Source of the DNA: Candidatus Brachybacterium merdavium
GTDB lineage: Bacteria; Actinomycetota; Actinomycetes; Actinomycetales; Dermabacteraceae
NCBI GenBank assembly: GCA_019118275.1
Contig: DWZH01000128.1
Location: 1 to 41,629 of the forward strand
Length of the DNA: 41,629 bases
Reading direction: 5' to 3'
Position 1 is the stretch's first letter. Every line of letters starts with the position of its first letter. The notes beneath the pieces were generated by a model that saw only the letters and a list, made by a program, of their open reading frames with translations, was not told the origin of the DNA and ran no database searches. Shown here piece by piece: positions 17,334 to 24,450 of this stretch. The translations under genes were made by a program, and so were the position numbers.

Positions 17334-18935
17334 GTGCAGACGGGGCGGGAAGCGCGACATCGCGCCGACATCGACGAGGAGCCCGATGCCCTGCTGGCCT
17401 CGTACCGGCGCCGCCTGAAGACCTTCGACCTGCCCTCCTCCCGTCTCGCCTGGGCCGGGGCACTGGCGGTGTTCGCCCTGGCGCTGGTGCTGCGCCTGTG
17501 GGGCCTGGGCGGGGTCACCGAGCTCATCTTCGATGAGACCTACTACGTCAAGGACGGATACACGCTCACCCAGGAGGGCGTGGAGATGTCCTGGCCCGAT
17601 GAGCACGATCGCGTCTTCGAGGCCGGGGACGTGGACACCTACGAGGACAGCGGCTCCTACGTGGTCCATCCGAGCCTGGGCAAGTGGGTGATCGGGGCGG
17701 GCATGACGCTGCTGGGTGCCGACAGCCCCTGGGGCTGGCGGATCTCGGTCGCCGTGCTGGGCTCGCTGAGCGTGCTGATGCTGGCTCGCATCGGGCGGCG
17801 TCTGCTGCGCTCGACCATGGCGGGGCTGATCGCCGGTCTGCTGCTGGCGATCGACGGGATGCATCTGGTGCACTCACGCACCAGCCTGCTGGACCTGCCG
17901 CTGACGTTCTTCGCCCTGGCCGGTTTCGGGGCGCTGCTGATCGATCGTGATCGCTTCCGCGAGCGTCTCGCGCTGGAGACCGCGCGCCTGCAGACCGCGG
18001 CCCGGCCCCCCGCTCCGCTCGGTGTCTCGGGAGGGTGGCGTCCCTGGCGGCTGCTGGCGGGGCTGCTGCTGGGGATGGCCTGCTCGGTGAAGTGGTCGGG
18101 GCTGTACTTCCTGGCGGTGTTCGGGATCATGACGGTGCTGTGGGACTGGTGGGCGCGCCGCACCATCGCCCAGCCCCGGTGGTTCGCGGCCGGCCTGGTC
18201 CGCGACGCGATCCCCGCCTTCTTCGCGATGGTGGGCACGGCCCTGGTCACCTATCTCGCGTCCTGGGCGGGCTGGTTCGCCTCGGACAAGGGCTACCTCC
18301 GGCACTGGCTGGAGCACGAGCACGGAAGCACCGGGAGCGGACTGCTGGACGCCCTGGCCTCCCTGTGGCACTACCACGTCCAGGCCTATACCTTCCACAT
18401 CGGCCTGGACTCCGAGCATCCCTATCAGGCCCACCCGCTCGGCTGGCCCCTGATGCTGCGGCCGACGAACTTCTACTACCGCTCCTACGAGTACGGGGAG
18501 CACGGCTGTGAGGTGGCCCGCTGCGCCTCCCACATCCTGTCGGTCGGCAACCCCGTGATCTGGTGGCTGGGGGCGCTGGCGGTGATCGCCACCCTGGTGA
18601 TCGCGATCCTCTGGCGCGACGGTCGGGCCTGGGGCGCGTTGGCGGGCATCGCGGGCGGCTACCTGCCCTGGCTGATGTACTCGGACCGCACCATCTTCAC
18701 CTTCTACGCGGTGGCCTTCGAGCCCTGGATGCTCCTGTGCCTGGCCTTCGTGCTCGGCCTGGTGATCGGACCGCCAGATGCCGAGCCGGACCGGCGCCTG
18801 GCGGGCGGGCTGTTCACGGCCTCGCTGCTGACGCTGATCGTGCTGGTCTCGGCGTTCCTCTGGCCGATCTGGAGCGCGCAGGTGATCGATGTCGAGCAGT
18901 GGCACTGGCGGATGTGGTTGCCGTCCTGGACCTGA
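17334..18935 (+). CDS. pmt: Polyprenyl-phosphate-mannose--protein mannosyltransferase
   Basis: Pmt is a GT39 membrane enzyme that transfers mannose from polyprenyl-phosphate-mannose to Ser/Thr of proteins as they are exported by Sec. The 533-residue protein has about 11 hydrophobic segments. The catalytic acidic pair is in LIFDETYYVKDGY (Asp67-Glu68) in the first outer loop, followed by YVVHPSLGKWVIG. Further family motifs are GMHLVHSRTSLLDLPLTFFA, CSVKWSGLYFL and HPYQAHPLGWPLMLRP. The start is GTG 17334, set by TAGCAT ending 6 nt upstream. Its presence predicts O-mannosylated secreted proteins; the Tat-exported proteins in this window are not typical substrates. Confidence 0.95.
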   Translation: MQTGREARHRADIDEEPDALLASYRRRLKTFDLPSSRLAWAGALAVFALALVLRLWGLGGVTELIFDETYYVKDGYTLTQEGVEMSWPDEHDRVFEAGDVDTYEDSGSYVVHPSLGKWVIGAGMTLLGADSPWGWRISVAVLGSLSVLMLARIGRRLLRSTMAGLIAGLLLAIDGMHLVHSRTSLLDLPLTFFALAGFGALLIDRDRFRERLALETARLQTAARPPAPLGVSGGWRPWRLLAGLLLGMACSVKWSGLYFLAVFGIMTVLWDWWARRTIAQPRWFAAGLVRDAIPAFFAMVGTALVTYLASWAGWFASDKGYLRHWLEHEHGSTGSGLLDALASLWHYHVQAYTFHIGLDSEHPYQAHPLGWPLMLRPTNFYYRSYEYGEHGCEVARCASHILSVGNPVIWWLGALAVIATLVIAILWRDGRAWGALAGIAGGYLPWLMYSDRTIFTFYAVAFEPWMLLCLAFVLGLVIGPPDAEPDRRLAGGLFTASLLTLIVLVSAFLWPIWSAQVIDVEQWHWRMWLPSWT

Positions 18936-19000
18936 TGGTCCTCCGCGTTGCCGCCCCCTGAGCCCTCGTGCTCTCGCGCTCCGGCGCTGCTGTGTGCGGC

Positions 19001-19006
19001 TACGAT
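19001..19006 (+). promoter_or_regulatory. -10 box TACGAT, leaderless start for malQ
   Basis: TACGAT ends 6 nt before ATG 19013. No ribosome site is present. Confidence 0.65.
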
Positions 19007-19012
19007 TGCGCC

Positions 19013-21133
19013 ATGGCAATGGACTCCTCGGCCCTGCGAGAACTCGCCCGCGACCTCGGGGTCGGCACCGACTACTGGGGCTGGGACGGAAACCGCCGGG
19101 ACGTCGACGACGACACCCTGCGCGCGGTCCTGGCGGGACTGGGCACGCCGGTATCCGGTGACGAGGACATCGCGGCGGTCCGTGCCCGGCGAGAGCGCTC
19201 CCGGTGGGAGGAGACCCTGCCACCGGTCACCGTGCTGCGCCAGGACCGCGAGTCCAGCGTCCCCGTGCATGTCGATCACGGCGAGGCGGTCACGGCCACG
19301 CTGGAGCTGGAGGACGGTGGGGGCCGCGAACTCGCGCAGATCGAGGACTTCACACCTCCCTTCGAGCTCGACGGCCGCCTGCGCGGTCGGGCCCGCTTCG
19401 AGCTGCCGGCCGACCTGCCCCTGGGCTGGCACCGCATCGTCGCCGAGACCGGTGGTCACCGCCACGAGGCCGACGTGGTCGTCACCCCCGCCCGGGTGAC
19501 CGTCCACGAGGGCCTGGGGGCTCGGCGCGCCTTCGGGTTGCAGGCCCAGCTGTACTCGGTGCGATCGCCACGCTCCTGGGGCATCGGCGACCTGGCGGAC
19601 ATGCGCGATCTGGCCGCGATCTCCGGTGCCCGGCACGGAGCCGACTTCCTGCTGGTCAATCCTCTGCACGCCTCGTACCCGACCTCACCGATCGAGCCCT
19701 CCCCTTATCTGCCGACCACCCGACGCTTCATCAGCGCGCTGTACCTGCGCATCGAGGACGTGCCCGAGCACCGTCAGCTGCCCGACCATGCGCGGCAGCG
19801 GATCGCACTGCTGAAGAAGGACGTCGAGGGCTGGAACTCCCGGGTGGACCGGCTCGAGCGGGAAGCGGTGCTCGACGCCAAGATGGACGCCCTCGAGGAG
19901 CTGTTCGCGGTACCCCGCACACCTGCCCGGCAGGCACTCCTGGACGCCTACCGCGAGCGCGAGGGACAGGGCCTGGAAGATTTCGCGACCTGGTCGGCGA
20001 TCGCCGAGCAGGTGCGCGGGGCGCAGGATGACCTGCTCGAGGACCTCGACCCGGCCGTCGTCGAGCAGGCACGCACGGAGCTGGCCGAGCGCATCGAGTT
20101 CCACGCCTGGGTGCAGTGGCTGCTGGACGAGCAGCTGTCTGCCGCCCAGGCCGCGGCCCGTGACGCGGGCATGCGGATCGGGATCATGCACGACCTGGCC
20201 GTCGGCGTGGAGCAGGTCGGGGCCGATGCCTGGCGACTGCAGGAGGTGCTCGCCGAGGGCGTCACCGTCGGTGCCCCAGCCGACCAGTACAACCAGCAGG
20301 GCCAGAACTGGCACCAGCCGCCCTGGCATCCCCAGGCGCTGCGTGATGCCTCCTACAAGCCGTGGCGGGACATGCTGCGCTCACTGATGCGCCACGGCGG
20401 GGCGCTGCGCATCGACCACGTGCTGGGACTGTTCCGGCTGTGGTGGATCCCCGAGGGCAACGAGGCGGCCGACGGCACCTATGTCTTCTACGATCACGAG
20501 GCGATGATCGGGGTGCTGGCCCTGGAGGCCGAGCGCTCCGGGACCCTGGTGGTCGGCGAAGACCTGGGCACCTTCGAGCCCTGGGTGCGCGAGTACCTGT
20601 CCGGCCGCGGGATCCTGGGCACCTCGATCCTGTGGTTCGAGTACGACGAGCAGGGTCGTCCGCTCCGTCCCGAGAGCTACCGCTCGCTGTGCATGGCCTC
20701 GGTCAATACCCACGACCTGCCGCCGACGGCCGGCTATCTGGCCGGGGACCACGTGACCCTGCGCCATCAGCTGGGTCTGCTGGAGCGTCCGCTCGCCGAA
20801 GAACACGAGGCCGATGCCGCCGGACGCGAGGAGGTCCTGGACCTGCTGCGCACCGAGGGCCTGCTCACCGAGGATGCGGACATCGAGCAGACCGTGATCG
20901 CGCTCCACCGGCACCTGGCCCGCACGCCCTCGCTGCTGCTGGGGGTCTCCCTGGTGGACTGCGTGGGCGAACGGCGGATCCAGAACCAGCCGGGCACCGA
21001 CGAGGAGTACGCGAACTGGCGGATCCCCCTCGCCGATGCCGAGCTGGTCACGGTGAGCATCGACGACATCGCCACCGATGAGCGTACCGCGCGCCTGCTG
21101 GCGGCGGTGCGTGAGGGCATCAGCCGGCGGTGA
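19013..21133 (+). CDS. malQ: 4-alpha-glucanotransferase
   Basis: This GH77 amylomaltase moves alpha-1,4-glucan segments between maltodextrins. The 706-residue protein has the roughly 150-residue N-terminal beta domain seen in actinobacterial MalQ, then the barrel with AQLYSVRSPRSWGIGDLADM. The catalytic residues are all present: nucleophile Asp468 in LRIDHVLGLFR, acid/base Glu516 in VVGEDLG, and Asp568 in VNTHDLPPTAGY. The start is ATG 19013, 6 nt after TACGAT; a second ATG lies two codons later. Its last 14 bp overlap the 3' end of the convergent luxS gene. No glycogen or maltose uptake genes lie nearby. Confidence 0.95.
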   Translation: MAMDSSALRELARDLGVGTDYWGWDGNRRDVDDDTLRAVLAGLGTPVSGDEDIAAVRARRERSRWEETLPPVTVLRQDRESSVPVHVDHGEAVTATLELEDGGGRELAQIEDFTPPFELDGRLRGRARFELPADLPLGWHRIVAETGGHRHEADVVVTPARVTVHEGLGARRAFGLQAQLYSVRSPRSWGIGDLADMRDLAAISGARHGADFLLVNPLHASYPTSPIEPSPYLPTTRRFISALYLRIEDVPEHRQLPDHARQRIALLKKDVEGWNSRVDRLEREAVLDAKMDALEELFAVPRTPARQALLDAYREREGQGLEDFATWSAIAEQVRGAQDDLLEDLDPAVVEQARTELAERIEFHAWVQWLLDEQLSAAQAAARDAGMRIGIMHDLAVGVEQVGADAWRLQEVLAEGVTVGAPADQYNQQGQNWHQPPWHPQALRDASYKPWRDMLRSLMRHGGALRIDHVLGLFRLWWIPEGNEAADGTYVFYDHEAMIGVLALEAERSGTLVVGEDLGTFEPWVREYLSGRGILGTSILWFEYDEQGRPLRPESYRSLCMASVNTHDLPPTAGYLAGDHVTLRHQLGLLERPLAEEHEADAAGREEVLDLLRTEGLLTEDADIEQTVIALHRHLARTPSLLLGVSLVDCVGERRIQNQPGTDEEYANWRIPLADAELVTVSIDDIATDERTARLLAAVREGISRR

Positions 21134-21599
21134 CCTGGCTCCACTGCGAGCGGGCGTCGAGGAAGGCGCGGGCGGCGGTCTTCGCGCCCTCGAGAGTGTG
21201 ATGGGCTCCCCATCCGCACTGGATCTCGTTGGCGGCCGGCACCTCCTCGGCCGCGAGCAGGTCGCGCAGGGTCGCTTCCAGCACCGGTGCGAAGCCGTCC
21301 ACGCCGTGGTCACCGACCAACAGCACGTAGAAACCGGTGCGGCAGCCCATCGGGGACACGTCCAGCACGTCGCCGGAGTGGTTGCGCATGTGCTCGGCCA
21401 TCATGTGCTCGAGGGAGTGGACCGCCTCGGAGTCCAGGTGCTCGGTGTTGGGCTGGGTGAAGCGCACGTCGAACTTGGTGAGCACGTCCCCGCCGGGGAG
21501 CTCCTGGCGGTCGGCGATGCGCAGGTAGGGCGCGGCGACGGTGCGGTGGTCGAGGTTGAAGCTCTCGACGTTCATCTGGGGCGTGGGCTGATCGGTCAC
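21120..21599 (-). CDS. luxS: S-ribosylhomocysteine lyase
   Basis: LuxS splits S-ribosylhomocysteine into homocysteine and DPD, the precursor of the AI-2 signal, in the activated methyl cycle. The 159-residue protein has the metal ligands His61 and His65 in HSLEH and Cys128 in CGWGAHHTL, the catalytic Cys86 in SPMGCRTGFY, and Glu64. The start is GTG 21599, preceded by AAGGAGA at 7 nt. It lies 45 bp downstream of the LysR-effector-domain gene on the same strand. No pfs/mtn or metabolism partner is adjacent. Its stop is inside the 3' end of malQ. Confidence 0.97.
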   Translation of the reverse strand: MTDQPTPQMNVESFNLDHRTVAAPYLRIADRQELPGGDVLTKFDVRFTQPNTEHLDSEAVHSLEHMMAEHMRNHSGDVLDVSPMGCRTGFYVLLVGDHGVDGFAPVLEATLRDLLAAEEVPAANEIQCGWGAHHTLEGAKTAARAFLDARSQWSQVTAG

Positions 21600-21644
21600 G
21601 GGATGTCTCCTTCGGGTGGACTGGTCGGGTGGTCGGGTCGGGGT

Positions 21645-22190
21645 TCAGCGGCTGGAGCGGGGGGTGCGGCCACGCACGGCGCCGACGAACTCCTGACGCA
21701 GCTCGTCGTCGTCGGCGCGCGGCCAGGCCAGGGCGATGCGGGTGGGTGCGGCGTCGGTCGAGGGCCGGTGCACGGCATCCTTGCGGTGGTGCAGACGGGC
21801 CAGTGACAGGGGCATCCGGGTGTAGCCGACGCCGGTGGCGACGATCGCCACCCGGTCCCGGGCGTCATCGGGATGTTCCGCCTGGATCTCGGTCTCGCCC
21901 TCGAGGTCGTCGGCGCTGATCTCCTCGAGCAGGCTGAGCACGTTCTCGTGGCCCACCACGACGGCGGCGCGCTCCTCCCACAGCGGGACCAGGTGCAGGT
22001 CCTCGGCCTCCAGCGGCAGGCGCACGAAGCACATGTCCACCTCGCCCTCGGCGAGCGCGGTCTGCTGCGCGGACAGCGGCACCGGGACCAGCTCGAGGTA
22101 GGCGGACCGGCGGGCGGCCTTCCAGCGCTGCAGGAAGCGGTCGGGCTCGACGCCCGGCACGAAGCCGACGCGCAGGGTGGAGGTGTGCAT
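21645..22190 (-). CDS. Stand-alone LysR-type effector-binding domain protein
   Basis: This 181-residue protein starts directly at the effector domain (TLRVGFVPGVEPDRFLQRW) and has no DNA-binding helix-turn-helix. Recognisable features of the periplasmic-binding-like fold are GEVDMCFVRLPLEAEDLHLVPLWEE and VAIVATGVGYTRMPLSLARL. It ends in a basic tail. Similar short proteins are known in actinobacteria, but their role is unclear; ligand sensing through protein contact is an inference. The start is fixed by a TAGGCT box ending 6 nt before ATG 22190. It precedes luxS by 45 bp, so the two may share an mRNA. Confidence 0.82.
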   Translation of the reverse strand: MHTSTLRVGFVPGVEPDRFLQRWKAARRSAYLELVPVPLSAQQTALAEGEVDMCFVRLPLEAEDLHLVPLWEERAAVVVGHENVLSLLEEISADDLEGETEIQAEHPDDARDRVAIVATGVGYTRMPLSLARLHHRKDAVHRPSTDAAPTRIALAWPRADDDELRQEFVGAVRGRTPRSSR

Positions 22191-22196
22191 GGTCCC

Positions 22197-22202
22197 AGCC
22201 TA
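22197..22202 (-). promoter_or_regulatory. -10 box TAGGCT, leaderless start; contains upstream stop codon
   Basis: TAGGCT on the minus strand ends 6 nt before ATG 22190. Its first three bases are the TAG stop codon of the upstream hydrolase gene, so promoter and stop are superimposed. Confidence 0.6.
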
Positions 22203-22949
22203 CGGCCCGAGCCCCTCCTCCCGGCCTCCCCGGTCCCGTTCCGCCCGGGCCAGCACGCGCAGCAGGTCGGCGTTGAACCGGTGGGGGCGGTTGAGGTTGA
22301 CCATGTGGTTGCCGTACGGGAGCACCTCCAGCCGCCCCCGCGGGGCGGCCGCGCTGAACTCGATCTCCTGCATGCGCAGCTGGTCGTAACGACCGTGCAG
22401 GAACGTCACCGGCACCCGGATCTGGCGGAGATCGTCGAGCAGGTCGAGGGAGGCGAGCGCCTCCATGGTCGGGCGCACCACCGAGGCGTCGGCGCGCCCG
22501 CCCCGCAGGTAGGCGCGGGCCCCCTCCGGGCCCAGGATCCAGGTGAGCAGGGGGCCTCTGCCCTCCGCGCTGATCCCGGGCAGGTGGTCGGTCAGTTCGA
22601 TCATCCTCCCGTACAGGCGGGCGGAGGCGCGGCCGGGCTGGACCGCTCCGCCGCACACGGTCAGCGAGCCCAGGTGGTCGATGCCGCGGGCGGCGGCATG
22701 GATGGCGAGCATGCCGCCGAGCGAGGAGCCGATCAGATGCACCCGCTGCGGTGCCGCTTCGCGGACCGCGGCGGCGATCGCCTCGATCGCCGTGTCGAGC
22801 TCGAAGGGCTCCGCGCGCCGGGTCCCGTGCCCGGGCAGGTCGATGGCATGGCTCGTATGCCCCGCGGCGCGCAGGGACGGCAGCTGCCTGTCCCACTGCG
22901 TGGCCGAGGTGCGGGTGCCGTGGACGAGGACCACGGGCCAGGCGTTCAC
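22200..22949 (-). CDS. Alpha/beta-fold hydrolase
   Basis: The 249-residue protein is a typical alpha/beta hydrolase: PVVLVHGTRTS forms the oxyanion loop, DLPGHG follows strand 4, GSSLGG holds nucleophile Ser76, FLHGRYDQ holds the acid Asp, and YGNHMVNLNRPHRFN supplies the His. Substrate is not evident; carboxylesterase-like or C-C hydrolase activity are both possible. The start GTG 22949 gives (M)NAWPVVLVHG and forms a GTGA overlap with the stop of a 38-codon ORF. Upstream in-frame codons to 23087 look non-conserved. Its TAG stop is part of the next gene's -10 box. Confidence 0.88.
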   Translation of the reverse strand: MNAWPVVLVHGTRTSATQWDRQLPSLRAAGHTSHAIDLPGHGTRRAEPFELDTAIEAIAAAVREAAPQRVHLIGSSLGGMLAIHAAARGIDHLGSLTVCGGAVQPGRASARLYGRMIELTDHLPGISAEGRGPLLTWILGPEGARAYLRGGRADASVVRPTMEALASLDLLDDLRQIRVPVTFLHGRYDQLRMQEIEFSAAAPRGRLEVLPYGNHMVNLNRPHRFNADLLRVLARAERDRGGREEGLGP

Positions 22950-23062
22950 AGCGCCGCCTCCGGGTCGGCACGGCGGCGCAGCACCGTCGCCACGCTCCGC
23001 AGGCGCGAGAGGCTGGTGCCCGTGGCCCGCGCCGCATGGGTCGGCACGATGGATGTGGTCAT
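22946..23062 (-). CDS. Small 38-residue protein coupled to hydrolase
   Basis: The ORF runs from ATG 23062 to a TGA that overlaps the hydrolase GTG in a GTGA. A GAGAGGA ribosome site lies 6 nt before the ATG. The peptide (MTTSIVPTHAARATGTSLSR at its start, then an Arg-rich middle RLRSVATVLRRR) is basic and Ala/Thr/Arg-rich, with no recognised domain, membrane segment or runs of one codon typical of attenuators. A good ribosome site plus coupling make it more than a chance ORF. It could be a real small protein, or a leader that delivers ribosomes to the hydrolase gene. Confidence 0.5.
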   Translation of the reverse strand: MTTSIVPTHAARATGTSLSRLRSVATVLRRRADPEAAL

Positions 23063-23257
23063 CGAGGTCCTCTCCCGAGCACGGCACTGGCGCTGGTCAC
23101 TGAGGACGACGGTACCCGGACGACGGGCGGCGTCACACCCGAATGCGGGCGGATACCGGATCACCCCTCGCGGCGGGGCACGTGCAGGAACCTGCTGCAG
23201 GGCCCTCAATGCCTCGTCGGGCCGAGCGGAGCATCCGATCCTCGCAGTTCGTATCGC

Positions 23258-23263
23258 TAGCCT
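23258..23263 (+). promoter_or_regulatory. -10 box TAGCCT, leaderless start
   Basis: TAGCCT ends 6 nt before ATG 23270. It supports the otherwise unrecognised 112-residue ORF as a real gene. The 207 bp between 23063 and 23269 hold divergent promoters and nothing else that I could recognise. Confidence 0.6.
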
Positions 23264-23269
23264 GACCTC

Positions 23270-23608
23270 ATGCCGAGCTACCGCATGCATGTCCCGATCG
23301 GAACGCTGCACCGGGGTGCTTCCCCCGCCGATGTCATGGACCAGGCGGAGCTGGCACTCGGCACCCTGCACGCCGTGGAGAAGAAGGACGTGGAGGCTCC
23401 CGTGGTCGATGGTCGGCGGGTGGGCCGGGTGGCGCTGCGCTTCGCGGTCGAGCCGAGCACCCGCGGCGCCGAGGACGCTGCGGCGCGGCAGGCCCTGGGC
23501 GTCGTCATCGATCATCTCGAGGGGACCACCGCGACGGTCGGCCCGAGCAGCGCTGTCGTGCTCACGCGCGGGGTGGGTGGGCGGTTCCGGAGGATTCCGC
23601 TTCGCTGA
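23270..23608 (+). CDS. Hypothetical protein, 112 residues
   Basis: I do not recognise this family. The protein starts MPSYRMHVPIGTLHRGASPADVM and has no signal peptide, membrane segment or cysteines. It looks like a compact alpha/beta protein: a first strand YRMHVPIGTL, a helix (PADVMDQAELALGTLHAVEKKDV), a strand VGRVALRFAVEP, a helix (AARQALGVVIDHLE) and a basic end GGRFRRIPLR. The leaderless promoter 6 nt before ATG 23270 and normal high-GC codon use support expression. It is divergent from the small-ORF/hydrolase unit and followed by a membrane protein gene on the same strand after 149 bp. Confidence 0.7.
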   Translation: MPSYRMHVPIGTLHRGASPADVMDQAELALGTLHAVEKKDVEAPVVDGRRVGRVALRFAVEPSTRGAEDAAARQALGVVIDHLEGTTATVGPSSAVVLTRGVGGRFRRIPLR

Positions 23609-23720
23609 GCTCCTGCGGGCCGGGAATGGGCAGCGAAGGCTGTCGCCGCTGCCCGCCGGATGCGGACGCCTCGACGTCATGTGCCTGGGCGCTGCCGTCG
23701 AGACGGCGCCGCCCTTTATG

Positions 23721-23732
23721 ACTATGAATAGT
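23721..23732 (+). promoter_or_regulatory. AT-rich inverted repeat upstream of CPVC membrane protein
   Basis: ACTAT-GA-ATAGT is a perfect 12-bp palindrome inside the only strongly AT-rich patch of this region (23715-23738), 26 nt before ATG 23758. A promoter with an overlapping operator is likely here, though -35 and -10 cannot be assigned with confidence. Confidence 0.45.
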
Positions 23733-23757
23733 AGTAATCGTGAGGCATGGTGGGGCC

Positions 23758-24354
23758 ATGACTCGACTCACGTCCTGGCGACAGCGGCGGCGCACCTCGC
23801 TCTCCCTCGCAGTGGTCGCGCTGCGATCCTGGGGCCCGCGGCAGTTCGCCGCAGCGATCATCGCTGCGGCCGTGGTCGCTGCGATCATCGGGATCGCCAC
23901 GGTGCTGATCCCCAACCCGGTGTTCGCACGCGACATCCCGCCGGTGTGGTGGGATTACCCGGTCTGGCTGCTCAGCTCCGCGATGATGGGAATGCTGATC
24001 GCCACGTACGTCCGCCCGCTCCAGGATCCGGGCGCCTCCCGTGACTCCGCCCGGTCCGGCACCGACTCAGTGACGACCGAGGGGGCGGTGGACCGGTCCG
24101 AGAAGGGCGGTGCCCGCGCCGGCGGCGCCGCCGGCGTCCTCGCCTGGTTCGCCGTGGGGTGCCCGGTGTGCAACAAGATCGCACTGCTGGCACTCGGATA
24201 CACCGGCGCCCTGACCTGGTTCGCTCCCTTTCAGCCGGTCCTGGCGGTCACCGCCCTGATCCTGGCCACGTTCGCCCTGGTGTGGCGGCTGAAGGGGCAG
24301 CTCGCCTGCCCGCTGCCCGCCCCGGCGGGCAGCGCGGAGCCGATCTCCCGCTGA
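23758..24354 (+). CDS. Membrane protein with CPVCNK motif
   Basis: The 198-residue protein has a basic N-terminus, then about four hydrophobic segments: AAAIIAAAVVAAIIGIATVLI, WLLSSAMMGMLIATYV, AGVLAWFAVGCPVCNKIALLALGYTGAL and FQPVLAVTALILATFALVW. A hydrophilic, charged loop of about 35 residues sits between the second and third. The CPVC pair lies in or at the edge of the third membrane segment, as in metal-passing proteins such as MerT, or thiol-disulfide membrane proteins; homology to either is not established. ATG 23758 is chosen; an in-frame GTG at 23740 would add six residues. Function unknown. Confidence 0.75.
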   Translation: MTRLTSWRQRRRTSLSLAVVALRSWGPRQFAAAIIAAAVVAAIIGIATVLIPNPVFARDIPPVWWDYPVWLLSSAMMGMLIATYVRPLQDPGASRDSARSGTDSVTTEGAVDRSEKGGARAGGAAGVLAWFAVGCPVCNKIALLALGYTGALTWFAPFQPVLAVTALILATFALVWRLKGQLACPLPAPAGSAEPISR

Positions 24355-24380
24355 CAGACGCGCATGCACGTCATGTCGAA

Positions 24381-24421
24381 GGCTGCGCCCGATGCAGCAT
24401 CAGGCACCCGATGGCGCAGCC
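24381..24421. terminator. Probable bidirectional terminator between convergent genes
   Basis: A 9-bp perfect stem GGCTGCGCC/GGCGCAGCC (24381-24389 and 24413-24421) encloses a 23-nt loop that itself contains the small repeat GATGC-A-GCATC. It lies between gene ends 24354 and 24451. There is no T tract. Confidence 0.4.
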
Positions 24422-24450
24422 CGGCGGACGGGACGGTCACCACCTTCGCT

